A stretch of DNA of 64,000 bases. Origin: Hydrocarboniphaga sp. (GTDB lineage Bacteria; Pseudomonadota; Gammaproteobacteria; Nevskiales; Nevskiaceae). Positions 9,198 to 17,744 of this stretch are shown in pieces. The stretch's first letter is position 1, and every line of letters begins with the position of its first letter. The stretch covers positions 82,054-146,053 of the forward strand of contig NZ_JAQGNT010000059.1 in the NCBI RefSeq assembly GCF_028291725.1, given 5' to 3'. The translations under genes and the position numbers were made by a program. The notes under the pieces were generated by a model. It did no database searches, was not told where the DNA came from, and was given only the letters and a program-made list of their open reading frames with translations.

Positions 9198-10892
9198 ATG
9201 AGCCGGTTCCGGCATGGCGCCGCGCGCTTATCGGTGATGGCCTTGTCTGGCGCGCTGCTGGTTGCGGCGGTCGCCCGGGCGCAGGAGACCGTCGTCGTCG
9301 AGGCCAAGTCGGCTGCGGCCCGCGGGCTGCCGGATCTGAAGCGCGGCCAGCTGGCCGCCACCGAAGATCGCATGGACGATGCCGAAGCCGATCTGCTGCC
9401 GCTGGCCGAGCTTGGCTATGTCGAGGCGCAAATCGCGCTCGGCAAGCTCTACGCACGCATCGGCACGCCGGATCGCATCGCTGCGGCGATCGTCTGGCTG
9501 CGCCATGCCGGGCAACGGGCACCGGTGCCGGTGCAGGTTCCGCTCGGCCGCCTGCTGGCCCGCTCCAATGATCCCAACGAACTCGTCGAAGCCCAGCAGC
9601 TGTTGAGCACGGCCTACGCGGATCGCAGGGACAGCGAGGCGCTGGCCGGCCTGGTGCGCCTGTACTCCGGACATCCGCAGCTGGATCGCGAGCGGCAGGT
9701 CGCCAGGCTTGCCGCGCGTGCCGAGAAGATTCCGCAGCCGGACACCCTCTCGGCCGCCGTTGGCTGGTATCGCAGCACGCCGCAGATAGAAGGCCATCCC
9801 GCGCATCTGCTCGAGCTGTGCCGCAAGGCGATCGACCAGGTACCGGAATGCCATATCGATCTGGCCAAAGATGCGCGGCGCCGCGGCGATCACAAGCAGC
9901 TCGAAAAGCAGGTCGACGACAGCATCGTCGCGTATGACGCTCAACTGCTGAGTGAAACCGCGCTGACTTCGCTGGCGCGTGTACTGGTCGACGATCCGAA
10001 AGACGACAGCAACGATCCGATCCCGAATCTGTCGGCCCTGGACGTGAAGCTGTCCGATGTCGAGGAAGACGAAGGCGAGGCGGCGCTGCGCCAGCAGGCT
10101 GCGGAGCACAGCCAGATCTCGCCGGGCTGCAGCGGGCCGAGCCTGCCGGTCGCGGCGAAACCCGCCGGCGATGACGCCGCTCCGACGGACGCGGCGACTT
10201 CGGCAGCCGCGCAGGAGATCGCAGCCGAGCCTGAACTTGCCGGCAAGGTCCTGCAGAAACTGCTGCAGGGGCAGGGCCTCGCACCGGTGCTCGCGGCCGG
10301 CGTGGTGGTGCGCTATCCGTATCTGTTGCCCGGCACCGACGTCGAAGCCAGGCTGAAGCAGGGCGACGAGGATGGGGTGCCGGAAGCGCGGCTGTATCTG
10401 GGCACGCTGTATCTGCAGGGCGCTCGGGCGGTCCGCGATCCGGCGCGCACGCTGCAATATCTGAGCAAGGCCGAACACGATCCGCAGACGGCGCTGCAGG
10501 CGCATTATTTTCTCGGCCGTCTGTATCAGTACGGCTATCTGGACGAGAGTTCGCCGCTGTTGGCAACCCGGCATCTGATCTACGCCGCGCGGCATGGCTA
10601 TGCCTCGGCCGACGGCGCGATCGCGCGGCTGTTTTCGTCCGGCAAGGGGCTATGCCCGAATCTGCTCGACGCCTACGTGTTCGCCAAGCTTGCCGTTGCC
10701 GGCGGCAGCGACAACACCGCGCCGCTGCTCGCTGCGATCAAGGCGCAGCTGAGCCCGCAGCAGGCCACCGAGGCCGAGCAGCGGCTGCGCGCCGAAATCG
10801 CCGCGCGCCCGGATGCCGGCGCCGGCCGCTATGCCCAGCAAACGCCGGCGAATCCGCTGGCCGCCGGTTCTGCCAGGGACGGCCAGACCTGA
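9198..10892 (+). CDS. algK: Alginate secretion TPR/Sel1 protein AlgK
   Basis: Periplasmic scaffold of 564 residues built from Sel1/TPR-like helical repeats, which in Pseudomonas localises the AlgE porin and interacts with AlgX. Repeats are visible around residues 70-230 (ALGKLYAR, PLGRLLAR) and 390-500 (ARLYLGTLYLQG, AHYFLGRLYQYG). P. aeruginosa AlgK is a shorter (about 475 aa) outer-membrane lipoprotein. This one has a classical signal peptide ending VARAQ and no cysteine near the N terminus, so lipidation is not predicted. An acidic, Ala/Pro-rich insert occupies roughly residues 270-340. The call rests on position between alg44 and algE plus the repeat architecture. Confidence 0.88.
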   Translation: MSRFRHGAARLSVMALSGALLVAAVARAQETVVVEAKSAAARGLPDLKRGQLAATEDRMDDAEADLLPLAELGYVEAQIALGKLYARIGTPDRIAAAIVWLRHAGQRAPVPVQVPLGRLLARSNDPNELVEAQQLLSTAYADRRDSEALAGLVRLYSGHPQLDRERQVARLAARAEKIPQPDTLSAAVGWYRSTPQIEGHPAHLLELCRKAIDQVPECHIDLAKDARRRGDHKQLEKQVDDSIVAYDAQLLSETALTSLARVLVDDPKDDSNDPIPNLSALDVKLSDVEEDEGEAALRQQAAEHSQISPGCSGPSLPVAAKPAGDDAAPTDAATSAAAQEIAAEPELAGKVLQKLLQGQGLAPVLAAGVVVRYPYLLPGTDVEARLKQGDEDGVPEARLYLGTLYLQGARAVRDPARTLQYLSKAEHDPQTALQAHYFLGRLYQYGYLDESSPLLATRHLIYAARHGYASADGAIARLFSSGKGLCPNLLDAYVFAKLAVAGGSDNTAPLLAAIKAQLSPQQATEAEQRLRAEIAARPDAGAGRYAQQTPANPLAAGSARDGQT

Positions 10893-10896
10893 TGAA

Positions 10897-10978
10897 CATG
10901 ATCTATAAAAACGGGATCAATAAACAGGATCAATAAACAGGATCAATAAACGGGATCAATAAAAACATGATCAATAAA
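10897..10978 (+). repeat. GATC-containing 13-nt tandem repeats across the algK-algE junction and algE start
   Basis: Six copies of GATC(A/T)ATAAA, with GATC at 10900, 10915, 10928, 10941, 10954 and 10969. The inner steps are exactly 13 nt and the outer two are 15 nt. The array begins 5 bp after the algK stop. Its last unit encodes the first codons of AlgE (MINK). Six possible Dam sites in 73 bp and an AT-rich composition unlike the surrounding DNA make it conspicuous. Slippage here would change the leader length of algE. Confidence 0.85.
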
Positions 10979-12427
10979 AATTCCAATGGAGCCTTGGCTG
11001 TTGTTCGCCGCCGGCATCTGTCGATGCTCGTCGCCGCCGGCTTTGGTGTCGCGATGCCGGTGATCGCCGATGCGCTCGAACTCGACTATCGGCTGAAGGC
11101 CACGGTCGCCGGCGTCGCCGATGGCGGCCGCGATCTGGATCTCAACAATGCGGACTCGACCGCCGAGGCCTACGTCGACATGACGCCCTGGGTGCATCTG
11201 CAGTTCAATGAGGACTGGGCCGCGTTCGTCCGCGTGCGTGCTTATCAGCCGAGCGGCAGCTTGCTGCAGCCCGGCAACGAGAACGACAACCTCGGTGCCA
11301 CCAGCAAGGGCTTCGTCGCGCTGAAGGAAGCCTGGGTTGAATACGGCGGCCTGACCAGCTATCCCGGCGAAGTACTGCGGCTTGGCCGGCAGCGCATCCG
11401 CGATGAAGATGCCCAGTTCCTCGATCAGGAAATCGACGCGCTGCGCTGGATCGTCGACACCACGCTGCTCAACAGCGAGCTCGGCGTCGCCCACCAGTTC
11501 GACAGCTACCGCAGCGATGGCGCCGATATCGCGCGCGAGCAGAAGGACCGTACCTACGTATTCGGCCATATCGATTACGACTGGATCGAGCGTCAGCGCA
11601 TCGGCCTGCGCGTGGCGCATGCGATCGACGACGAGCATCTGCCGGCGCCTGGCGACACCGTTGACCCGAGCGAGCGCAACACCCAGGGGAATCTGACCTG
11701 GATCGGCGTCTACGCCGACAACCATTCCTATGATTGGCGGCCGATCCAGCCTCAGGGCGCCGAGCTTTCGTACTGGAGTTCGGCGACTTTCCTGAGCGGC
11801 CATCGCGATCGCATCATCGAGGACCCGGCGACGCACACGGTCGTCGGCAGCGCCGGCGAAGACACGCATGCCTGGGCTGCCGAGACCGGCATCCGCGCGC
11901 GCGTCGCGGGCCCGGTTCAAGTCGGCGCGGCTTACGCCTACAGCAGCGGCGGCAGCGCCGATGACGCGGACCGGCAGTTCGAGCAGACTGGCATCCAGAG
12001 CAACTACTCGCGCTTCACCGGTACGCGCACGCAGATCTATCGCTACAACGAGGCCTACCGGCCCGAACTAGGCAACCTGGAAGTGGCCAGCGCGTTCGCG
12101 TCGCTCAGCGAAGCCGGCTACGACGCCAGCCTGATCTACAACCGCTTCCGCCGTACCCAGAGCGACGGTGCCGTGGTCAGCGACGGGCTGAGCGTATCTC
12201 CCGTGCAGGACAGCCACGACCTCGGCGACGGCCTCGACCTGGTGATGAGCCGATACTTTTCGCTCGGCCGCGCCAGCACCGACGAGCTGCCGGACTACAC
12301 GCCGTCCGACGACGCGGCCGACAGCTCGCTGCGGCTGCGTGCGTCCTGGTTCAATCCGGGCAAGGCCTACGGCGCGCAGGCCAAGGACGAGTACCGCGTG
12401 ATGCTGGAGTTGACGCTGTGGTATTGA
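10967..12427 (+). CDS. algE: Outer-membrane alginate export porin AlgE
   Basis: Beta-barrel porin of 486 residues (about 490 in P. aeruginosa) exporting alginate across the outer membrane. A signal peptide (around MLVAAGFGVAMPVIADA) is followed by alternating amphipathic strands. Typical AlgE sequence includes WVHLQFNEDW, LRLGRQRIRDED and ALRWIVDTTLL. The C-terminal strand ends in an aromatic residue (LELTLWY), as the Bam signal requires. ATG 10967 lies inside the last tandem repeat; a later Met at residue 20 is a possible alternative. Its 3' end overlaps the algG start by 10 bp. Confidence 0.95.
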   Translation: MINKNSNGALAVVRRRHLSMLVAAGFGVAMPVIADALELDYRLKATVAGVADGGRDLDLNNADSTAEAYVDMTPWVHLQFNEDWAAFVRVRAYQPSGSLLQPGNENDNLGATSKGFVALKEAWVEYGGLTSYPGEVLRLGRQRIRDEDAQFLDQEIDALRWIVDTTLLNSELGVAHQFDSYRSDGADIAREQKDRTYVFGHIDYDWIERQRIGLRVAHAIDDEHLPAPGDTVDPSERNTQGNLTWIGVYADNHSYDWRPIQPQGAELSYWSSATFLSGHRDRIIEDPATHTVVGSAGEDTHAWAAETGIRARVAGPVQVGAAYAYSSGGSADDADRQFEQTGIQSNYSRFTGTRTQIYRYNEAYRPELGNLEVASAFASLSEAGYDASLIYNRFRRTQSDGAVVSDGLSVSPVQDSHDLGDGLDLVMSRYFSLGRASTDELPDYTPSDDAADSSLRLRASWFNPGKAYGAQAKDEYRVMLELTLWY

Positions 12428-14190
12428 GATGGCCAGCGACGCTGTCGGGCCTGCTGCTGAGCCTGATGCTGGGGCTGGGCTGCGCGCCGGCGGATGCGCG
12501 GCCCGCGGCGCAGCATACGCCGCTGCCGAGCGCAGCGAGCGACCCGGACGAAGACCCGGATGTCGTGACGCCGAAGTTTGCAAAAACGCCGCGGCTCGGC
12601 CTGGGCGATCACGACGACGCATCCAGCGACGACGAGATGCTCGATGCCTCGCTGGACGATCCCGGCGAGCGCTATCAGACCGACGGCTCGGATCAGGACG
12701 ATCCGGCCGAGGACGATCGCAAGCTGCTCGAAGCCGAGAAGCGGCCGTACGAGATCAGCACCTCGTCCGGCGCCGAGCTGAAGATGGCGCCGCCGACCTT
12801 GCCGGATCTGACGCCTTATACCGCCGACAAGGTGATGGAGAAGATTCAGCAGAAGCGGCCGGGCCGTGCCGAAGTCGCCAGCGTGCTGAACCAGCTGTCG
12901 TTCCGCGGCTTCATGGGCCGCGACGAACGCATGCGCGACTGGGCGGCGCGGCAGGGCGGCTTGCCGAAAGCGATCTTCATCCGCGGTGGCTACGTCACGC
13001 CGCGCGACATCGCCCGGCAGGTACCGCGCCAGTACTTCGAGGAAGTGCAGAAGGGCGTGTTCGTCGCGCGCCTGCCGATCGACGTCGCGCCGGGCGCGAC
13101 CCTGCATATCGACGACTCGGTCGGCGATTTCCGCTTGTCGCAGGATCGCGGATCGTTCCTGATCAACGAGGGCCGGCTGTTCATCACCGGCAGCCGGCTG
13201 CGTGCCTGGAACGAGGCACGCAAGGACGCCGCGCAGTTCGAGGACAAGCACGACTTCCGGCCCTTCATCGTGTCCTGGGGCGGATCGCAGACTTACATCG
13301 TCAACAGCGTGATCGCCAACCTCGGCTATGCATCGAGCAAATCCTACGGCGTGTCGATTTCGCAGTTCTCGCCGTCGCTGAAACAGGTGATGAACCGGCC
13401 GAACCCGAGCGGCTGGATCATCGACTCCGAGTTCTATGACCTGTGGTATGGCTTCTATTGCTACGAGGCTGAAGACTTCGTGCTGCGCGGCAACGACTAC
13501 CACGACAACATCAAGTACGGCATCGATCCGCACGATCGCTCGCGGCGCCTGATCATCGCCGAGAACAAGGCGTATAGAACTCGCGAGAAGCACGGCATCA
13601 TCGTCTCGCGCGAAGTCGACGACAGCTGGATCATCAACAACGAGGCCTATGAGAACCATCTGTCGGGCATCGTCGTCGACCGCAACAGCGTCAACAACGT
13701 AGTTGCGTACAACCGTGTCTATCGCAACAAGTCCGACGGCATCACGATTTACGAGAGCCCGCAGACGCTGATCTGGGGCAACCTGGTCACACGCAACAAC
13801 CGTCACGGCATGCGCGTGCGCAACAGCACCGACGTGCGCCTGTACGACAACGTCGCCATCGCCAACGGCCTGTCCGGCGTCTACGGCCACGTCAAGGACC
13901 TGCGCGGCACCGGCCGAAACATGGCGCTCGATCCTTTCCGCAAGACGATCTCGATGATCGTCGCCGGTGGCCAGCTGATCTCCAACGGCTCGTCGCCGGT
14001 CAACATCGATCAGCCGCTGAGTCTGGAGTTGTACGACGTCGACCTGCGCGCGCCGCAGCGCGAGCTCGGCATCAAGTTCACCGGCATTCTCGGCAAGCAC
14101 CAGGACGAAGTGCTGAACATTCTGATGCGGCAGAAGAAGGCGGTGGTGGTGCGGCCCGCAACCGCCACCGTCGTCGGCACGAGCAACTGA
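12418..14190 (+). CDS. algG: Poly(beta-D-mannuronate) C5-epimerase AlgG
   Basis: Periplasmic epimerase converting mannuronate residues in the polymer to guluronate. The right-handed beta-helix repeats fill the second half (GIIVDRNSVNNVVAYNRV, GITIYESPQTLIWGNLV), and the catalytic DPHD motif is present at residues 370-373 (YGIDPHD). At 590 residues it is about 50 longer than the P. aeruginosa enzyme. The extra length is an acidic Asp/Ser-rich stretch at about residues 38-110, after the signal peptide. The GTG start at 12418 overlaps the algE stop, implying coupled translation. Confidence 0.95.
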   Translation: MVLRWPATLSGLLLSLMLGLGCAPADARPAAQHTPLPSAASDPDEDPDVVTPKFAKTPRLGLGDHDDASSDDEMLDASLDDPGERYQTDGSDQDDPAEDDRKLLEAEKRPYEISTSSGAELKMAPPTLPDLTPYTADKVMEKIQQKRPGRAEVASVLNQLSFRGFMGRDERMRDWAARQGGLPKAIFIRGGYVTPRDIARQVPRQYFEEVQKGVFVARLPIDVAPGATLHIDDSVGDFRLSQDRGSFLINEGRLFITGSRLRAWNEARKDAAQFEDKHDFRPFIVSWGGSQTYIVNSVIANLGYASSKSYGVSISQFSPSLKQVMNRPNPSGWIIDSEFYDLWYGFYCYEAEDFVLRGNDYHDNIKYGIDPHDRSRRLIIAENKAYRTREKHGIIVSREVDDSWIINNEAYENHLSGIVVDRNSVNNVVAYNRVYRNKSDGITIYESPQTLIWGNLVTRNNRHGMRVRNSTDVRLYDNVAIANGLSGVYGHVKDLRGTGRNMALDPFRKTISMIVAGGQLISNGSSPVNIDQPLSLELYDVDLRAPQRELGIKFTGILGKHQDEVLNILMRQKKAVVVRPATATVVGTSN

Positions 14191-14224
14191 CGTGAAACTG
14201 GCAATGCCCATCAATCACGCCGCT

Positions 14225-14327
14225 CCGTTCCTCCCGAGTAGCCTCGCGCAGCGAGACGTATCGAGGGACTTGAGCACGATGCATCCCTCGATACGGCCAC
14301 TGCGTGGCCTACTCGGGAGGAACGGGG
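14225..14327. repeat. Extragenic palindrome, GTTCCTCCCGAGTAG family (copy 1)
   Basis: The outer arms CCGTTCCTCCCGAGTA and its complement enclose inner arms CGTATCGAGGGA and TCCCTCGATACG. It occupies most of the 183-bp algG-algI gap. Related copies are at 20428-20551 and 22910-23006. Confidence 0.8.
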
Positions 14328-14373
14328 TTTCCCGAAGAGTGTCGATCCACGCCACCAGCGAGCGACTGTAACC

Positions 14374-15804
14374 ATGGTCTTCTCATCCAACGTATTCCTG
14401 TTTCTGTTTCTGCCGCTGTTCCTGGCGGTGTACTACCTGACGCCGGATCGCGGCCGTTACCGCAACTGGGTCGTGCTGATCGGCAGCTATGCGTTCTACG
14501 CCTGGTGGCGTGTCGATTTCCTGCTGCTGTTCGCCGGCGTCACGGTGTTCAACTACCTGATCGGTCTGCGCATCGGCCAAGCCGGCGCACGTAGCGCGCT
14601 GGCCAGGCGCTGGCTGATGCTGGGTGTCGGCGTCGATCTGGCAACGCTGGGCTATTTCAAGTACGCCAACTTTGGCGTCGACAGCTTCAACCTGCTGCTA
14701 GCCCAGTTCGGGCTGCAGCCCTTCGTGCTGGCGCATGTGATCCTGCCGATCGGCGTGTCGTTCTATGTGTTCGAGTCGATCAGCTACATCGTCGATGTTT
14801 ATCGCGGCGACGTCGAAGCCACCAAGCATCCAGTGGACTTCGCGACCTTCATCGCGCTGTTCCCGCATCTGATCGCCGGCCCGGTTTTCCGTTACAAGGA
14901 TCTCGCCGGGCAGTTCGAAAAGCGCGAGCACAGCGTCGAGCTGTTCGGTCAGGGTTCGCTGCGATTCATGCAGGGTTTCGTCAAGAAAGTCTTCATCGCC
15001 GACTCGATCGCGCCAATGGTCAGCCAGGCTTTTTCGCTGAGCGATCCGACTACGGCCGACGCCTGGTTAGGGGCGATCGCGTATACGGTGCAGCTGTACT
15101 TCGATTTCAGCGGCTACAGCGACATGGCGATCGGCCTGGGCCTGATGATGGGCTTCCGCTTCGTCGAGAACTTCAACCAGCCCTATGTCAGCCAGAGCAT
15201 CACCGAGTTCTGGCGGCGCTGGCATATGAGCCTGTCGAGCTGGCTGCGCGACTATCTGTACATCGCGCTCGGCGGCAATCGCGGCGGCGTCGCCAAAACC
15301 TATCGCAATCTGTTCCTGACGATGCTGCTCGGCGGGCTGTGGCACGGCGCCAATTTCACGTTTCTGATCTGGGGTGCCTGGCACGGCGCGATCCTGTGCA
15401 TCGAGCGGGTACTCGGCGTGAAGGCCGAGCGTCCGGGCTTCAGCCTGATTCGCTGGGCGCCGACTTTCCTGTTCGTGGTGCTGGGCTGGGTCATGTTCCG
15501 CGCCGAGCGCGTCGGCGTCGCCTGGCAGTTCTATACCGCGATGTTCTCCTTCGATGGCCTCGGCTTGAGTGAGGCTTTCGGCAGCTCGATTACGCATCTG
15601 CAGCTGGCGACGCTGCTGCTGGCAGTGCTGGTGCTGATCTGGCGCGGCGCCACCGCCGGTCGTGCCGAGCCGACGGCACTGCGGCCGGTGATGGCGCAGC
15701 GCATGTTCAGCCTGGCGCAGTGGCTGGTGTGGCCGCTGTTCGTGCTCGCGGTGCTGAAGCTGTCGGCACAGAGCTATTCGCCCTTCCTGTATTTCCAATT
15801 CTGA
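14374..15804 (+). CDS. algI: Alginate O-acetyltransferase AlgI (MBOAT)
   Basis: Polytopic inner-membrane MBOAT protein of 476 residues that passes acetyl groups from the cytoplasm toward the periplasmic acetylation proteins. Many hydrophobic helices are evident. The MBOAT signature has YFDFSGYSDMAIG, FWRRWHMSLSSWLRDYLY and the invariant histidine (His324) in LLGGLWHGANFTF. It opens the acetylation block algI-algJ-algF-algX. ATG 14374 is the first codon of the conserved N terminus VFSSNVFLFLFLP. Its stop codon lies in the first unit of the tandem repeat that precedes algJ. Confidence 0.95.
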   Translation: MVFSSNVFLFLFLPLFLAVYYLTPDRGRYRNWVVLIGSYAFYAWWRVDFLLLFAGVTVFNYLIGLRIGQAGARSALARRWLMLGVGVDLATLGYFKYANFGVDSFNLLLAQFGLQPFVLAHVILPIGVSFYVFESISYIVDVYRGDVEATKHPVDFATFIALFPHLIAGPVFRYKDLAGQFEKREHSVELFGQGSLRFMQGFVKKVFIADSIAPMVSQAFSLSDPTTADAWLGAIAYTVQLYFDFSGYSDMAIGLGLMMGFRFVENFNQPYVSQSITEFWRRWHMSLSSWLRDYLYIALGGNRGGVAKTYRNLFLTMLLGGLWHGANFTFLIWGAWHGAILCIERVLGVKAERPGFSLIRWAPTFLFVVLGWVMFRAERVGVAWQFYTAMFSFDGLGLSEAFGSSITHLQLATLLLAVLVLIWRGATAGRAEPTALRPVMAQRMFSLAQWLVWPLFVLAVLKLSAQSYSPFLYFQF

Positions 15805-15837
15805 GTTCCCGTTCTGAGTTCCAGTTCTGAGGCCGGA
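15799..15837 (+). repeat. Three 13-nt tandem repeats between algI and algJ
   Basis: Units TTCTGAGTTCCCG, TTCTGAGTTCCAG and TTCTGAGGCCGGA run head to tail. The first contains the algI TGA stop, and the last carries the GGAG ribosome-binding sequence of algJ. The period is exactly 13 nt, as before algD and algE. Confidence 0.8.
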
Positions 15838-15845
15838 GAGATCGC

Positions 15846-16952
15846 ATGAATCTGCCCGTTATCCGTCGCCCGCAACTCGCGGTTCACGCCGCGTTATTCA
15901 CGCTGGTGGTCCTGGGCGTCGCCATCACCGCGTTCAGCCGTGCGTCCAGCTTCGAGCCCCAGGTCGACCAGGCAGTGCTCGACGGCCGCATGGCCAAGTC
16001 GTTCGAGACGCACTACGACCAGGCTTTCCCGGCGCGCGGATTCGGCATCAGCCTGTGGGCCGCGATCGACTATCTGATCTTCGGCGAAGCCCAGAGCGGC
16101 GTTGTTCTCGGCAGGGACGGCTGGCTATATACCGACGAGGAATTCGTGGTGCCGAAGGCGGCCGAGCAGCAGGTGGAGCGGAATTTCGCGCACATCCGTG
16201 AAGTGCGCGACCAGCTCGCCGCGCACGGCGTCAAGCTGGTGGTCGCGCTGGTGCCGGCGAAATCGCGCGTCTATCCGGAGCATCTGCGCAAGCGCAAGCC
16301 ACCGGCGTTTCGCGAGGGGCTATATGCGCAGGCGGAGGAAGAACTCACAGCGAACGGCATCGCCAGTCCCGATCTGCTGCAGTCGCTGATCTCTGGCAAG
16401 CGCGATGGCCCGACGTTTCTGCGCACCGATACGCACTGGACGCCGCAAGGTGCGGCGCAGGCCGCAGTCGTGGTCGCGGCTGCACTGCGCCGGATGCTGC
16501 CGGTGTCGGCCGAGGCCAGCGCAGGCTTCACGACGGTAACGGCGGCGAAGCGCAAGCATCATGGCGACCTGCTGAACTTTCTGCCGCTGGATCCTTACTT
16601 CAGCCGGCTGCTGCCGCCGCTGGACGAAGTGTCCACGGCCAGCACCACCGCCGCTGGCGGCGACGATCTGCTCGGCGCCGCCGCCGCGCCGCGCATCGCG
16701 CTGGTCGGCACCAGCTACAGCGCCAATCCGGAATGGAATTTCGTCGGCGATCTGCGCCAGGCGCTGTCCGAGGACATCGCCAACTACGCCAAAGACGGCC
16801 GCGGCCCGTTCCAGCCGATGTTCGACTACCTGCAGAGCGAGGACTACAAACAGGCACCGCCGCGCGCGGTGATCTGGGAACTGCCCGAGCGTTATCTGCC
16901 GTACGACAAGCCGCCGGAGCTGGCGGCAAAGCACGAGGACGGGCATCCGTGA
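15846..16952 (+). CDS. algJ: Alginate O-acetylation protein AlgJ (SGNH family)
   Basis: Membrane-anchored periplasmic SGNH-type protein (368 aa) taking part in O-acetylation of mannuronate. One N-terminal TM anchor (about residues 13-30) is followed by the AlgX/AlgJ-type SGNH domain. Asp195 and His197 lie in TDTHWTP, and the nucleophile is Ser290 in VGTSYS. A Ser/Thr/Ala/Gly-rich insertion (GGDDLLGAAAA) lies just before the nucleophile block. ATG 15846 follows GGAGAG. It could be confused with AlgX, but it lacks the C-terminal carbohydrate-binding domain and follows algI directly. Confidence 0.9.
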   Translation: MNLPVIRRPQLAVHAALFTLVVLGVAITAFSRASSFEPQVDQAVLDGRMAKSFETHYDQAFPARGFGISLWAAIDYLIFGEAQSGVVLGRDGWLYTDEEFVVPKAAEQQVERNFAHIREVRDQLAAHGVKLVVALVPAKSRVYPEHLRKRKPPAFREGLYAQAEEELTANGIASPDLLQSLISGKRDGPTFLRTDTHWTPQGAAQAAVVVAAALRRMLPVSAEASAGFTTVTAAKRKHHGDLLNFLPLDPYFSRLLPPLDEVSTASTTAAGGDDLLGAAAAPRIALVGTSYSANPEWNFVGDLRQALSEDIANYAKDGRGPFQPMFDYLQSEDYKQAPPRAVIWELPERYLPYDKPPELAAKHEDGHP

Positions 16953-16984
16953 GAGCGGGAACTTCATTCGCCGCCACCGCTGCC

Positions 16985-17063
16985 GTCATTCCCGCGAAGG
17001 CGGGAATCCAGGGATGCGAGCGGCGTGCTATCCGCTCTGGATTCCCGCCTTCGCGGGAATGAC
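16985..17063. repeat. Extragenic palindrome, ATTCCCGCGAAGGCGGGAAT family
   Basis: Perfect 27-bp inverted arms (16985-17011 and 17037-17063), each with the core ATTCCCGCGAAGGCGGGAAT. The core resembles the widely distributed dRS3-type ATTCCC-N8-GGGAAT repeat known from Neisseria. It fills most of the algJ-algF gap. Confidence 0.85.
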
Positions 17064-17096
17064 GAAGCTTAAGTAGTTCAAATCAGGAGAACCACC

Positions 17097-17720
17097 ATGA
17101 AGCATTCCAACAAGCAATCCCCGGCGATCATCGCCGCCCTGGTGCTAAGTGCGGCAACGTTCAGCGCCGATGCCGGCCTGTATCCGCCGGCCGCGCCGCC
17201 GGATTCCGCGTTCGTGCGCGTGTTCAACGCGACGCCTCAGGGCCGGCTCAAGGCCACCATCGGCGATCACGCGATCCCCGACGCGGCGCCGATGGACGCG
17301 AGCAGTTACGTGTTCCTGCCGCCGGGCAGTTATCCGGCAAAGATCAGCGGCGCCGAGAAGACCGTCAGCCTCGACAGCAAGCGCTGCTATACCGCGGCCG
17401 CGGAGCCCGGCGCCATCCAGCTGTTCGACCAGGACTGCTTCAACAGCCAGCTCAAATCGCTGGTTTCGGTCTACAACCTGATCGACGGCGCAACGCTCAG
17501 CGTCAAGGTCGGCGAGAACGGCCCGGCCGTGATCGACGGCGTCGCTGCCAATACCGCCGGCCATCGCGAAGTCAATCCGGTGAAGGCCGATCTGGTGGTC
17601 TACAACGGCGGCACCAAGCTCGCGCAAGCCAAGCCGGTGACGCTGGAGCGCGGCAAGGTGTTCAGCCTGTTCGTGACCGGTTCGGTGGCCGCGCCGGTGC
17701 TGACCTGGGTCGTCAACTGA
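17097..17720 (+). CDS. algF: Alginate O-acetylation adaptor AlgF
   Basis: Secreted periplasmic protein of 207 residues required for alginate acetylation, thought to link AlgJ and AlgX. A signal peptide ends around ATFSADA. The body has the AlgF features ARVFNATP-like (here FVRVFNATP), a cysteine pair (RCYTAA and DCFN) and beta-rich C-terminal sequence. It sits between algJ and algX with an 8-bp gap to algX. The identification is supported by length and synteny. Confidence 0.9.
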   Translation: MKHSNKQSPAIIAALVLSAATFSADAGLYPPAAPPDSAFVRVFNATPQGRLKATIGDHAIPDAAPMDASSYVFLPPGSYPAKISGAEKTVSLDSKRCYTAAAEPGAIQLFDQDCFNSQLKSLVSVYNLIDGATLSVKVGENGPAVIDGVAANTAGHREVNPVKADLVVYNGGTKLAQAKPVTLERGKVFSLFVTGSVAAPVLTWVVN

Positions 17721-17721
17721 G

Positions 17722-17744
17722 CCGGCTGATGAACCGGCTGATGA
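17722..17744 (+). repeat. Two 12-nt tandem copies spanning the algX start
   Basis: CCGGCTGATGA occurs twice with 12-nt spacing and provides two in-frame ATGs (17729 and 17741), so AlgX may start MNRLMSRR or MSRR. The 12-nt step preserves the frame, unlike the 13-nt arrays elsewhere in the operon. Confidence 0.65.

Noticed and set aside
10891..10936. Tiny ORF MNMIYKNGINKQDQ within the algK-algE repeats
   Set aside because: It is a by-product of the tandem repeat; no ribosome site supports it.
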